5,418 bases of DNA from Spirochaeta sp. (lineage in GTDB: Bacteria > Spirochaetota > Spirochaetia > Sphaerochaetales > Sphaerochaetaceae): contig JAIMZO010000122.1 in the NCBI GenBank assembly GCA_020054965.1, forward strand, positions 1 to 5,418. The letters run 5' to 3'. The translations under genes were made by a program, and so were the position numbers. Each line of letters begins with the position of its first letter. The first letter of the stretch is position 1. The notes beneath the pieces are model-generated. The model was given only the letters and a program-made list of their open reading frames with translations, was not told the origin of the DNA and made no database searches. Positions 1-5,418 of the stretch are shown here, in pieces.

Positions 1-231
1 GATACGTTGTACTTTCTTTATCTCTCTGATACCATCATGTCCTGCAATGAGGATCGTGCCAGCAGTTGGTTTTGCCAAGCCGGTAAGCATATTGATGGTG
101 GTGGTTTTACCAGCACCGTTAGGGCCAAGGAATCCAAATATTTCACCCTGTTCAACAAAGAAATCGATTCCTTTGACTGCTTTGAAATCTCCGAAATGCT
201 TTTGCAATTGTGTTACTTCAAGAATGTGCAT
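1..231 (-). CDS. ABC transporter ATP-binding protein, N-terminal part (runs off window)
   Basis: The first 77 codons of an ABC ATPase are read on the minus strand from ATG at 231, and the frame is still open at base 1. Residues 36-45 read GPNGAGKTTT, a clear Walker A P-loop, preceded by the usual beta-strand start (MHILEVTQLQKHFG) and an A-loop-like aromatic near residue 13. The segment ends just before the expected Q-loop, so the signature motif and Walker B lie outside the window. The sequence type (GxxxAVKGIDF, GEIFGFLGPNGAGKTTT, LTGL.KPTAGT) is that of ABC-2 type, DrrA/NatA-like exporter ATPases, whose permease is usually the next gene. The start is supported by AGGGAG at 238-243 with a 6-nt spacer, the same signal as arsR. 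It begins 11 nt after the arsR stop, so it is very likely co-transcribed with and repressed by ArsR. The substrate is unknown. Confidence 0.93.
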   Translation of the reverse strand, partial: MHILEVTQLQKHFGDFKAVKGIDFFVEQGEIFGFLGPNGAGKTTTINMLTGLAKPTAGTILIAGHDGIREIKKVQRI

Positions 232-242
232 TCTATGCTCCC

Positions 243-563
243 TTACTGACATGTATGACACGTTTGGTTCTTGTGTTTGCAATCTTTTTCTTGATGGGGT
301 GTTGCTGCCAATGCATAACAGACTTCTCCTAATTGTGAGATGACACCTCTGTCTACCAGATAGTGGGTGTAATATCCACGTTTTTCTGGCTGTACAATTC
401 CAGCAAGCGTTAGAATTTTCAAGTGTTGGGAAACTGCAGATTCACTAATCTGCAACTCTCTAGCGAGAGCTGTGCCACAGTATTCATGTTGCAACAAGAG
501 AAAAAAGATTGAAAAACGGGTTGAATCTCCCAAGGCTTTAAATTGCTTGACATATTGGTCCAC
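243..563 (-). CDS. ArsR-family transcriptional repressor with Cys/His-rich C-terminal tail
   Basis: This is a 106-residue winged-helix regulator of the ArsR/SmtB family. Residues 8-22 (FKALGDSTRFSIFFL) match the family's N-terminal helix. Residues 32-51 hold the helix-turn-helix, with recognition helix SESAVSQHLKIL at 40-51. The wing follows at 53-69 (LAGIVQPEKRGYYTHYL). Family members are dimeric repressors, released by metal or other signals. The tail at 90-106 carries H90, C95, H97, C102, H103 and C105, and further cysteines lie at 29 and 82, so metal or thiol sensing is possible but unproven. The usual ELCVCDL metal site of arsenic sensors is not present. The start is GTG at 563, chosen because AGGGAG (570-575) sits 6 nt upstream; the ATG two bases upstream is out of frame. 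The gene heads an operon with the ABC ATPase, and an operator-like palindrome at its promoter suggests autorepression. Confidence 0.93.
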   Translation of the reverse strand: MDQYVKQFKALGDSTRFSIFFLLLQHEYCGTALARELQISESAVSQHLKILTLAGIVQPEKRGYYTHYLVDRGVISQLGEVCYALAATPHQEKDCKHKNQTCHTCQ

Positions 564-575
564 ATACTGCTCCCT
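564..575 (-). promoter_or_regulatory. Ribosome binding site that fixes the GTG start of arsR
   Basis: On the minus strand AGGGAG (570-575) is followed by six bases and then GTG at 563-561. The overlapping ATG at 565-563 is in another frame that does not encode the ArsR protein, so the Shine-Dalgarno plus reading frame together decide for GTG. Confidence 0.7.
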
Positions 576-578
576 AAA

Positions 579-602
579 TTAATTAAGTAAACACTTAATT
601 AA
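579..602. promoter_or_regulatory. Palindromic operator, probable ArsR binding site
   Basis: Two perfect 10-bp inverted arms, TTAATTAAGT (579-588) and ACTTAATTAA (593-602), are separated by AAAC. An AAGT-N4-ACTT core in an AT-rich palindrome is of the size and type expected for a dimeric ArsR-family repressor. It abuts the -10 box at 603 and covers the predicted start site, so bound protein would block RNA polymerase. The assignment to this ArsR is inferred from position; the symmetry is seen directly. Confidence 0.78.
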
Positions 603-631
603 ACAGTAAACACATCTGTCGGGTCTGTCAA
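603..631 (-). promoter_or_regulatory. Sigma-70 type promoter of the arsR-ABC operon
   Basis: Read on the minus strand, a perfect -35 box TTGACA (631-626) is followed by a 17-nt spacer and the -10 box TACTGT (608-603). The -10 box is weak, matching TATAAT at three of six positions, but -35 quality and spacing are ideal. The expected transcription start is about 596-597, inside the adjacent palindrome and about 30 nt ahead of the arsR GTG. Confidence 0.7.
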
Positions 632-654
632 CTCTTTGTGCATTGAAAGAGCCT

Positions 655-2052
655 TCATATCCATGCCTCTTGCAGAAGTGAAACTGCTTTTGGTATTTCC
701 TCTAGGTCCAATGTTGCAAATCCCATCAAGAGCGTTGCCTGCTTTATCTCCCGAGGAGGCTCTGAATAGTAACGGGTAATCCCATATATTTTTACCTGAT
801 GGTCACCAGCCCTTTTTACCAGGGTGTTTTCATCCATTCCATTATGGACGTACAACAGCAGGTGCAATCCCGCTGAATCTCCGGCAATCTCTACAAAGGG
901 GAGGAGTCTGTTGATACAGGAGACCAGAAGCTCCCGCTTTTGACGATAGAGATTACGCATCTTGTTCAGGTGCCGCTCAAAATGTCCCTTCTCGAGAAAT
1001 GCATGCAAGACCTTCTGTTCAATGAGTGGAACAGGGCAGTAGTAGAAGCTGAGATATGCTTCATACCGTTCCATGAGTGCCTCAGGAAGAACCATATAGC
1101 TGATCCTTAGTGCGGGGGAGAGTGATTTGCTGAAAGCTCCTAGGTAGATGACCTTGCCTTGGCCATCGAGGCCTTGCAAGGAAGGGATTGGTTTTCCACT
1201 GTAGCGAAACTCACTGTCATAATCGTCTTCCAGGATATATCGTCCGGATTGTTCGTTTGCCCACTGCAGGAGTTGCAGTCGCCGTGTGACCGGCATGATA
1301 CGGCCGGTAGGGAATTGATGGCTTGGTGTGATGGAGAGTATATCTGCTCCACTGGCATAGAGTGCTTCCAGGGCAACACCTTGTTCATCCAAGGGCAGTG
1401 AAACATATTGTACGCGATTGCTCTTGAACAACAATGTAAGTTTCTCATACCCGGGGTTCTCAATAGCATAGACAGTCTTTTCATCCAAGAGCTGGATGAG
1501 CAGTTGCATCAGGAACTCCGTACCACTGCTGATGATGATTTGGTGTTCACCACAATGAACCCCTCGGCTTGACTGCAGATAGTGTGCGATGCTGGAACGC
1601 AGAGCAAGCAATCCCTTTGGGTCACTGATCGTGAGCAACTCCTTATCGCGTGAGCTGATGATCTGGTTGCTCAACCTTCTCCAGAGTGAGAATGGGAACT
1701 GCTTATGGTCTACTCCTTGATGGGAGAAGGTATACAGATAGGACGGTGTTTTTACTGTATCAACGACAGGCGTACGCTCATCTGGTCCGAGTACGAGTAT
1801 GCCGCTGAGGTCGGCTACATAGTAGCCACTCTTCTCCCTTGTCTGGAGGTAGCCTTCGTCAACAAGTTGGTTGTACGCTGCCTGCACTGTGTTGATGCTG
1901 CATTGGAGATTTTCTGCAAGCCTGCGCTTGGAAGGGAGTTTGTCATCTCGGCTGAAGGTCCCCTTGATAAGCTCTTCCTTGAGATACCGGTAGAGCTGCT
2001 CTGTCAGTGTTTCAGGAGCATTGTCCTGTAGCTGTAGATTGATCCTGTACAT
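655..2052 (-). CDS. pdxR: PdxR, MocR-type PLP-sensing regulator of pdxST
   Basis: This 465-residue protein fuses a GntR-type winged helix (about 13-80: LTEQLYRYLKEELI, LPSKRRLAENLQCSINTV, AAYNQLVDEGYL, SGYYV) to an aminotransferase class I fold domain (about 108-460). The length is normal for the MocR family. The PLP site is intact: PSHQFPTG (243-250), EDDYDSEFRY (275-284), and the Schiff-base lysine K309 in LGAFSKSLSPALR. Such proteins use PLP as a sensory ligand rather than for catalysis. PdxR members control pyridoxal phosphate synthesis, usually activating pdxST when PLP is scarce and often repressing themselves. Being divergent from pdxS-pdxT with a shared 113-nt control region is the classic PdxR arrangement and is the main reason for choosing PdxR over GabR or TauR-type MocR proteins. 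The start ATG (2052) follows GGAGG (2056-2060) with a short 3-nt gap. No clear terminator follows the stop. Confidence 0.9.
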   Translation of the reverse strand: MYRINLQLQDNAPETLTEQLYRYLKEELIKGTFSRDDKLPSKRRLAENLQCSINTVQAAYNQLVDEGYLQTREKSGYYVADLSGILVLGPDERTPVVDTVKTPSYLYTFSHQGVDHKQFPFSLWRRLSNQIISSRDKELLTISDPKGLLALRSSIAHYLQSSRGVHCGEHQIIISSGTEFLMQLLIQLLDEKTVYAIENPGYEKLTLLFKSNRVQYVSLPLDEQGVALEALYASGADILSITPSHQFPTGRIMPVTRRLQLLQWANEQSGRYILEDDYDSEFRYSGKPIPSLQGLDGQGKVIYLGAFSKSLSPALRISYMVLPEALMERYEAYLSFYYCPVPLIEQKVLHAFLEKGHFERHLNKMRNLYRQKRELLVSCINRLLPFVEIAGDSAGLHLLLYVHNGMDENTLVKRAGDHQVKIYGITRYYSEPPREIKQATLLMGFATLDLEEIPKAVSLLQEAWI

Positions 2053-2165
2053 ATTCCTCCATAATCTGGTACCATAAAAAATTCATAAACTGGAACTTTT
2101 TATACTATCAGATACCACCTATACTAGGGCAGAACAATGAATAGCACAATGGTGGGAGGTACAAT
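2053..2165. promoter_or_regulatory. Divergent pdxR/pdxST control region with repeated TGGTAC-like boxes
   Basis: The gap between the pdxR and pdxS starts is AT-rich and holds three related boxes. CTGGTACC lies at 2066-2073, CTGGAACT at 2090-2097 (same direction, exactly 24 bp on), and GTGGTATC on the minus strand at 2118-2111. The first contains the self-complementary TGGTACCA (2067-2074). Direct repeats spaced by about two helical turns, sometimes with an inverted copy, suit MocR dimers, which bind through separated HTH domains. The placement between pdxR and pdxST makes PdxR the likely ligand. The boxes are seen; the binding is inferred. Confidence 0.6.
2120..2125 (+). promoter_or_regulatory. 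Possible -10 box of the pdxST promoter
   Basis: TATACT here differs from TATAAT at one position and would start transcription near 2132, giving a leader of about 35 nt. Seventeen bases upstream there is only TTTTTA, with no good -35 box, which would fit a promoter needing an activator such as PdxR. A second TATACT at 2101-2106 is an alternative, also without a -35 box. Confidence 0.4.
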
Positions 2166-3038
2166 ATGAGTGAACGAAGTGGGTTGAATAGGAATCTTGC
2201 TCAGATGCTCAAGGGAGGGGTGATCATGGATGTCACCTCTTCAGAGCAAGCCAAAATTGCTGAGGATGCAGGAGCTTGTGCCGTGATGGCATTGGAGAGA
2301 ATCCCTGCCGATATCCGTGCAGCCGGGGGAGTTTCGCGTATGAGTGACCCAATCCTGATCCAACAGATCCAGGAAGCGGTTTCCATCCCGGTTATGGCAA
2401 AGGTGCGTATAGGTCATATCGTTGAGGCACAGATTCTTGAAGCCTTGGAGATTGATTTTATTGATGAGAGTGAAGTCCTCTCCCCAGCCGATGACCTCTA
2501 TCATATCGACAAGCAACAATTCTCCGTCCCCTTTGTCTGTGGGGCACGTGACTTGGGGGAAGCTCTTCGTAGGATAGGCGAGGGCGCGAGTATGATCAGG
2601 ACCAAGGGGGAACCCGGGACAGGGGATATCATCCAGGCTGTTCGACATATGCGCTTGATCCAGCAACAGATGAGGAAGGTCCAATCCATGCGCGAGGATG
2701 AGCTGTTTGAGGAAGCAAAGCTTCTTCAGGTTCCCTACGATCTATTGCGTATTGTGTTTGAGAGCGGAAAGCTTCCGGTAGTCAACTTTGCTGCCGGTGG
2801 GGTAGCTACTCCCGCCGATGCCGCACTGATGATGCAACTTGGAGCGGAAGGAGTGTTTGTGGGTTCGGGTATCTTCAAGTCTGGAGACCCGAAGAAACGG
2901 GCAAATGCCATTGTAAAGGCCGTTACGAATTATCAGGATCCCAAGATATTGGCTGAGCTTTCAATGAATCTGGGAGAAGCCATGATTGGTATCAACGAAC
3001 AGGAAATTGCACTTCTTATGGCTGAGCGTGGCGTATGA
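2166..3038 (+). CDS. pdxS: PdxS, pyridoxal 5'-phosphate synthase lyase subunit
   Basis: This is the synthase half of the cytosolic R5P-dependent PLP synthase. It condenses ribose-5-phosphate, glyceraldehyde-3-phosphate and ammonia delivered by PdxT into PLP. The 290-residue (beta/alpha)8 barrel has the family's full length. It begins with the conserved [17 protein letters not shown] stretch. The key residues are present: D22 (MDVT), K79 (VMAKVRIGH) and K147 ([10 protein letters not shown]), corresponding to D24, K81 and K149 of the Bacillus subtilis enzyme. The phosphate-binding segments [12 protein letters not shown] (211-222) and [10 protein letters not shown] (233-242) are intact. The ATG at 2166 follows GGGAGGT (2154-2160) by 5 nt. 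The gene overlaps pdxT by 4 nt and is divergent from pdxR. PdxS forms a dodecamer decorated with PdxT in studied species. Identification is essentially certain from the sequence. Confidence 0.98.
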   Translation: MSERSGLNRNLAQMLKGGVIMDVTSSEQAKIAEDAGACAVMALERIPADIRAAGGVSRMSDPILIQQIQEAVSIPVMAKVRIGHIVEAQILEALEIDFIDESEVLSPADDLYHIDKQQFSVPFVCGARDLGEALRRIGEGASMIRTKGEPGTGDIIQAVRHMRLIQQQMRKVQSMREDELFEEAKLLQVPYDLLRIVFESGKLPVVNFAAGGVATPADAALMMQLGAEGVFVGSGIFKSGDPKKRANAIVKAVTNYQDPKILAELSMNLGEAMIGINEQEIALLMAERGV

Positions 3039-3607
3039 GAGTAGGTGTTTTAGCACTGCAGGGAGGGTTTGCAGAGCATGTTCACGCATTGAACAAGCTG
3101 GGGGTCTCTTCCCTTGAGATTCGTAGCACGCAAGATCTACAGACTCCGTTTGATGCCTTGATCCTGCCAGGTGGGGAAAGTACCGTCATGGGTAGACTGC
3201 TCAGGGAGCTTGATCTCTACTACCCCCTCAAGGATTTGATCTCTCAGGGAATGCCGGTATGGGGGACCTGTGCCGGCATGATACTGCTTGCGAGAGAATT
3301 GGAGGGAGATGCCGATACCCATCTGGCGCTCATGCCCATCACGGTCCAGAGGAATGCATTCGGTCGGCAGCTTGGGAGTTTTTCCTCCCTTGGAATGTTT
3401 GAGGGTATTGGTGAAATTCCCATGACGTTTATCCGTGCCCCGGTTATTCTGGAGGCAGACAAGAATGTGCACAAGTTAGCAAAGTATGATGGCTTCAGCG
3501 TTGCAGCAAGATATGATACGATGCTGGCCACTGCGTTTCATCCGGAATTGACGAATGATACTCGGGTCCTCCAGTATTTTCTGGGGATGACAAGCTGCAG
3601 ACACTAA
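3035..3607 (+). CDS. pdxT: PdxT, pyridoxal 5'-phosphate synthase glutaminase subunit
   Basis: This 190-residue class I glutamine amidotransferase hydrolyses glutamine and channels ammonia to PdxS. The N-terminus [14 protein letters not shown] is the family hallmark. The oxyanion-region motif LILPGGEST lies at 42-50. The nucleophile is C79 in [11 protein letters not shown], and the triad is completed by H169 and E171 in AFHPEL. The [10 protein letters not shown] segment (108-117) and FIRAP (132-136) are also typical. The length is normal for PdxT. It starts inside the pdxS stop (ATGA, 3035-3038) with no strong Shine-Dalgarno of its own, so translation is probably coupled to pdxS, which suits two subunits made in equal amounts. 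No terminator is seen before the next gene, 27 nt downstream. Confidence 0.98.
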   Translation: MRVGVLALQGGFAEHVHALNKLGVSSLEIRSTQDLQTPFDALILPGGESTVMGRLLRELDLYYPLKDLISQGMPVWGTCAGMILLARELEGDADTHLALMPITVQRNAFGRQLGSFSSLGMFEGIGEIPMTFIRAPVILEADKNVHKLAKYDGFSVAARYDTMLATAFHPELTNDTRVLQYFLGMTSCRH

Positions 3608-3634
3608 TGGCTGATCTTCTAGGGGGCAGGGTGC

Positions 3635-4123
3635 ATGGAACTGGTAGTGATGGAGTTTTTCTTACTGATTGTGGTTGTTTCCATCGTATTAAACCAGAAA
3701 GGCACCTCTTCACTATTCATCTATTACAAAGTGGATGCTGTAGGAGTGGCAGGTGCTTATATTGGATACCTTGTCCTTGCCCTGCTCATCCATGTGCATA
3801 TACTTGGTCTTTTCCCGTTCCCGCCAGCCATTGCCCGATTGATGACAATTCTCCATATTGTCTCCATCCCACTGTTTGTATTCATCTGGATGAACAGTAT
3901 TGAAAAACGGATTCTTTCAAAAAGGAGCTATTCAGTACTCTTCCCTGTACAGAGAGCCTTGCTTGTGTTGTTCTGTATCGCTTCCTTTGTTGATCTATTC
4001 CTGAATCGATTGTTTGTTTTCTCCCCAGAGCTGCTGATAATCGGAGGTTCTGGGATACCACTCATGCTTGGTCCCAGCACGCGCTTTGTTCTGGTAGAGC
4101 CCTATACCGCCTTGGTACGATGA
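3635..4123 (+). CDS. Membrane-sensor half of a GGDEF/EAL protein, ended by an in-frame TGA
   Basis: The 162-residue product is almost all membrane segments, at about 5-19, 36-60, 67-88, 103-124 and 131-147. Positive charges in the loops (KRILSKR at 91-97) suggest a polytopic inner-membrane module. I recognise no named domain. The start ATG at 3635 follows AGGGGG (3621-3626) with an 8-nt spacer and lies 27 nt after pdxT, so it is probably in the same transcript. The stop TGA (4121-4123) is in the same frame as the next ORF. Reading through it gives ten codons and then two more hydrophobic segments before a GGDEF domain, which would make a conventional multi-TM sensor of c-di-GMP signalling. 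I therefore take this as the N-terminal part of one gene broken by a nonsense codon, or by a sequence error. It could instead be a genuinely separate small membrane protein. Confidence 0.72.
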   Translation: MELVVMEFFLLIVVVSIVLNQKGTSSLFIYYKVDAVGVAGAYIGYLVLALLIHVHILGLFPFPPAIARLMTILHIVSIPLFVFIWMNSIEKRILSKRSYSVLFPVQRALLVLFCIASFVDLFLNRLFVFSPELLIIGGSGIPLMLGPSTRFVLVEPYTALVR

Positions 4124-4153
4124 AAGCATTTCGAATGGCAGGTACAGGACATC

Positions 4154-5290
4154 ATGGTGCTTATTGCACTGTTCCTGTCGTTCGCCTTGGTCTTGTTTGA
4201 GGTGTTTCGGCAACCCCATATGCTCTCCCTCAGCAGCGCTTTCATGATGTTGCTCAGTCTGCTCTCCTGGCAAAGGAGGGAGTTGCTGTTGGATTGGTTG
4301 ACCAGGATCCCAAATAATCAGGCATTTATGGAAGTACTCAAACAAGGTATTGCCTCTCATCAGCACAGGACCATCCTACTTCTGGATATCGAGAATTTTC
4401 GCCTGATCAACGAACGTTATGGGGAAGATGGGGGTGATGCAATCCTGCGCTCCTTTGCTGATTTTCTGAAAACCACCTACGAGCAAGCTGAGATTTTCCG
4501 TATTGGGGGCAACCGCTTTATTCTGATGTTCCCCTGGTTGTCACACAATGAGCTGGTTCGGGAAGTAAATTTGATCAAGGGGAAGACTGCAAAAGGATGT
4601 ACCATCGGGAAGATGCAAGTCTCCTTTCATGTGAATATCGCGATTGTGGAAATTCCCTTGCAGAAGAATACGGTTGATGAGGTTCTTGAGTCTCTCTCCT
4701 TTACCATGACAGAGGTCAAGGAAAAACGGAGGCAGCCGGTCATCATCTTCAACCAGAAGCTCATCGGGGTGCGTCAGAGAAGACTTGATATCCTTTCAAT
4801 TCTCCGAAAGGCGTTGTTGGAGCAAGACATGATACAGGTCTACTTCCAGCCGATCATGGATGTAGATGACAACAAGCCAATTGCTGCAGAGGCCTTGATG
4901 CGATTGCAGGATGAGCGGATGGGAATCATATCACCTGGGGAGTTCATTCCCCTTGCAGAACAAGCCGGTCTGATAAGCAAGTATACGGAAATCATGCTGC
5001 AGAAGGTATGTACCTTCCTCCTGGCACATCCCAGTGTGCAGGAGCGCCTGAGCCATGTTTCTATAAATATCGTTGCTGAGGATCTTGCAGTAGGAGATAT
5101 TGCTTGTAGGTTGCTGGATATTTTAAGCCAGGGGGGAATCGATGCGAAGAAGATAGGGTTTGAGGTGACAGAGTCAATGGTGCTTTCAAGCGATCCAGTT
5201 GTGACAAAGTCATGGCAAGCGCTACGAAATATGGACGGTCTTGGAACTGGTTATGCCAACCTTGAGCCATTGGTCAAACCTCACCTTTGA
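4154..5290 (+). CDS. GGDEF-EAL cyclic-di-GMP signalling protein, degenerate GGDEF and truncated EAL
   Basis: Two membrane segments (about 1-18 and 23-38 of 378 residues) precede a GGDEF domain (about 47-200) and an EAL domain (about 215-370). In the GGDEF part DWLTRIPNNQAF (47-58) and DIENFRLINERYGEDGGDAILR (split around D78) are typical, but the active motif is RIGGNRF (116-122), so the metal and catalytic residues of GGDEF are replaced and cyclase activity is unlikely. In the EAL part YFQPIM (230-235), EALMR (246-250), the Asn of SINI (N305) and FEVTES (336-341, E337) are all kept, pointing to a c-di-GMP phosphodiesterase. After LRNM (357-360) about six residues are missing relative to the family. 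DDFGTGY reads DGLGTGY, and the frame breaks near 5276-5278. The ATG at 4154 has only a weak AGGA (4146-4149) upstream; translation may really begin at 3635. Confidence 0.82.
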   Translation: MVLIALFLSFALVLFEVFRQPHMLSLSSAFMMLLSLLSWQRRELLLDWLTRIPNNQAFMEVLKQGIASHQHRTILLLDIENFRLINERYGEDGGDAILRSFADFLKTTYEQAEIFRIGGNRFILMFPWLSHNELVREVNLIKGKTAKGCTIGKMQVSFHVNIAIVEIPLQKNTVDEVLESLSFTMTEVKEKRRQPVIIFNQKLIGVRQRRLDILSILRKALLEQDMIQVYFQPIMDVDDNKPIAAEALMRLQDERMGIISPGEFIPLAEQAGLISKYTEIMLQKVCTFLLAHPSVQERLSHVSINIVAEDLAVGDIACRLLDILSQGGIDAKKIGFEVTESMVLSSDPVVTKSWQALRNMDGLGTGYANLEPLVKPHL

Positions 5291-5384
5291 GGTGGTGAAG
5301 ATTGACCGAAGTGTCATTTCAAATACCACAAACAGCCATGAGTTGCTTTCCCTTATTGCAGACGATGCAAGGGCAGACGACTAG
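5277..5384 (+). pseudogene. Out-of-frame continuation of the EAL domain
   Basis: One frame over from the preceding ORF, codons from 5277 read NLTFEVVKIDRSVISN and onward to a TAG at 5382-5384. FEVVKIDRS is the conserved EAL segment (usually LPxDxIKIDRSF) that should directly follow GYANLEPLV in the previous frame. Dropping one A from the AAA at 5276-5278 joins the two frames smoothly as LEPLVNLTFEVVKIDRSVI. The helix SHELLSLIADDARA (about 5313-5375) also fits the family, but the expected VEGVE motif after it is absent. Not an independent gene. Confidence 0.75.
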
Positions 5385-5418
5385 CAGGAAGCGAGCCAGT
5401 CGGTGATGCGAGTGCGGA
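5385..5418 (+). other. Terminal bases with no recognisable content
   Basis: In a complete gene this stretch would encode the VEGVET region of the EAL domain. None of the three forward frames gives a convincing match, so the sequence here is diverged, rearranged or of low quality. Confidence 0.4.

Noticed and set aside
561..565. ATG at 565 as the start of arsR
   Set aside because: It lies in a different frame from the ArsR protein; GTG at 563 is in frame and correctly spaced from AGGGAG.
632..651. Inverted repeat CTCTTT / AAAGAG with 8-nt loop just after the pdxR stop, as a possible terminator
   Set aside because: The stem has only six weak pairs and no T-run follows on the minus strand; it partly precedes the arsR -35 box and could be chance.
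1140..1484. Minus-strand and plus-strand ORFs of 80-114 codons inside pdxR
   Set aside because: They lie wholly within the strongly supported pdxR frame, with no family resemblance and no ribosome sites that stand out.
3607..3903. ORF starting at the ATG that overlaps the pdxT stop (TAATG)
   Set aside because: It is out of frame with the hydrophobic, membrane-like reading from 3635, which has a proper ribosome site; its product looks like a shadow translation rich in Cys, His and Pro.
4121..4123. Selenocysteine or programmed readthrough at the in-frame TGA
   Set aside because: No catalytic context for selenocysteine in a membrane linker and no obvious SECIS-like hairpin follows; mutation, error or a real gene end are simpler.
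5276..5278. Programmed ribosomal frameshift in the EAL domain
   Set aside because: CAAACC is not a known slippery heptamer, no stimulatory structure is apparent, and nearby catalytic residues are also missing.

Overview
The window carries a bacterial chromosomal segment of medium GC content with seven recognisable coding pieces. No rRNA, tRNA, CRISPR array or insertion sequence is visible. The organism cannot be fixed from the sequence. The R5P-dependent PLP pathway under a PdxR-type MocR regulator, plus a multi-TM GGDEF/EAL protein, fits a Firmicute or a Sphaerochaeta-like spirochaete. I lean weakly to the spirochaete, from general resemblance only.

Left part (1-631, minus strand): an ArsR-family repressor gene begins with GTG at 563 and is followed after 11 nt by the start of an ABC transporter ATPase that runs off the window at base 1. 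Ahead of arsR lies a promoter with a perfect TTGACA -35 box. A perfect 10-bp-arm inverted repeat directly abuts its -10 box and covers the expected transcription start. This is a strong case for an autorepressed arsR-ABC export operon. The ArsR protein ends in a Cys/His-rich tail that may bind metal.

Centre (655-3607): pdxR (minus strand) is divergent from pdxS-pdxT (plus strand), across a 113-nt regulatory gap holding repeated TGGTAC-like boxes. PdxS (lyase/synthase) and PdxT (glutaminase) together form the PLP synthase that makes pyridoxal 5'-phosphate from ribose-5-phosphate, glyceraldehyde-3-phosphate and glutamine. PdxR is a GntR-HTH/aminotransferase-fold regulator expected to sense PLP and control pdxST. 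All key catalytic residues are present.

Right part (3635-5418, plus strand): a cyclic-di-GMP signalling gene lies 27 nt after pdxT and is probably co-transcribed with it. It appears as two ORFs in the same frame, a membrane sensor half and a membrane/GGDEF/EAL half, separated by an in-frame TGA at 4121-4123. The GGDEF motif is degenerate (GGNRF). The EAL domain is sound up to the FEVTES motif, then loses the DDFGTG loop and is frameshifted near 5276-5278. The last ~50 nt no longer match the family. The gene is therefore either decaying or the end of this sequence is of poor quality; the clustering of defects towards the end favours sequence error for at least the last ones.
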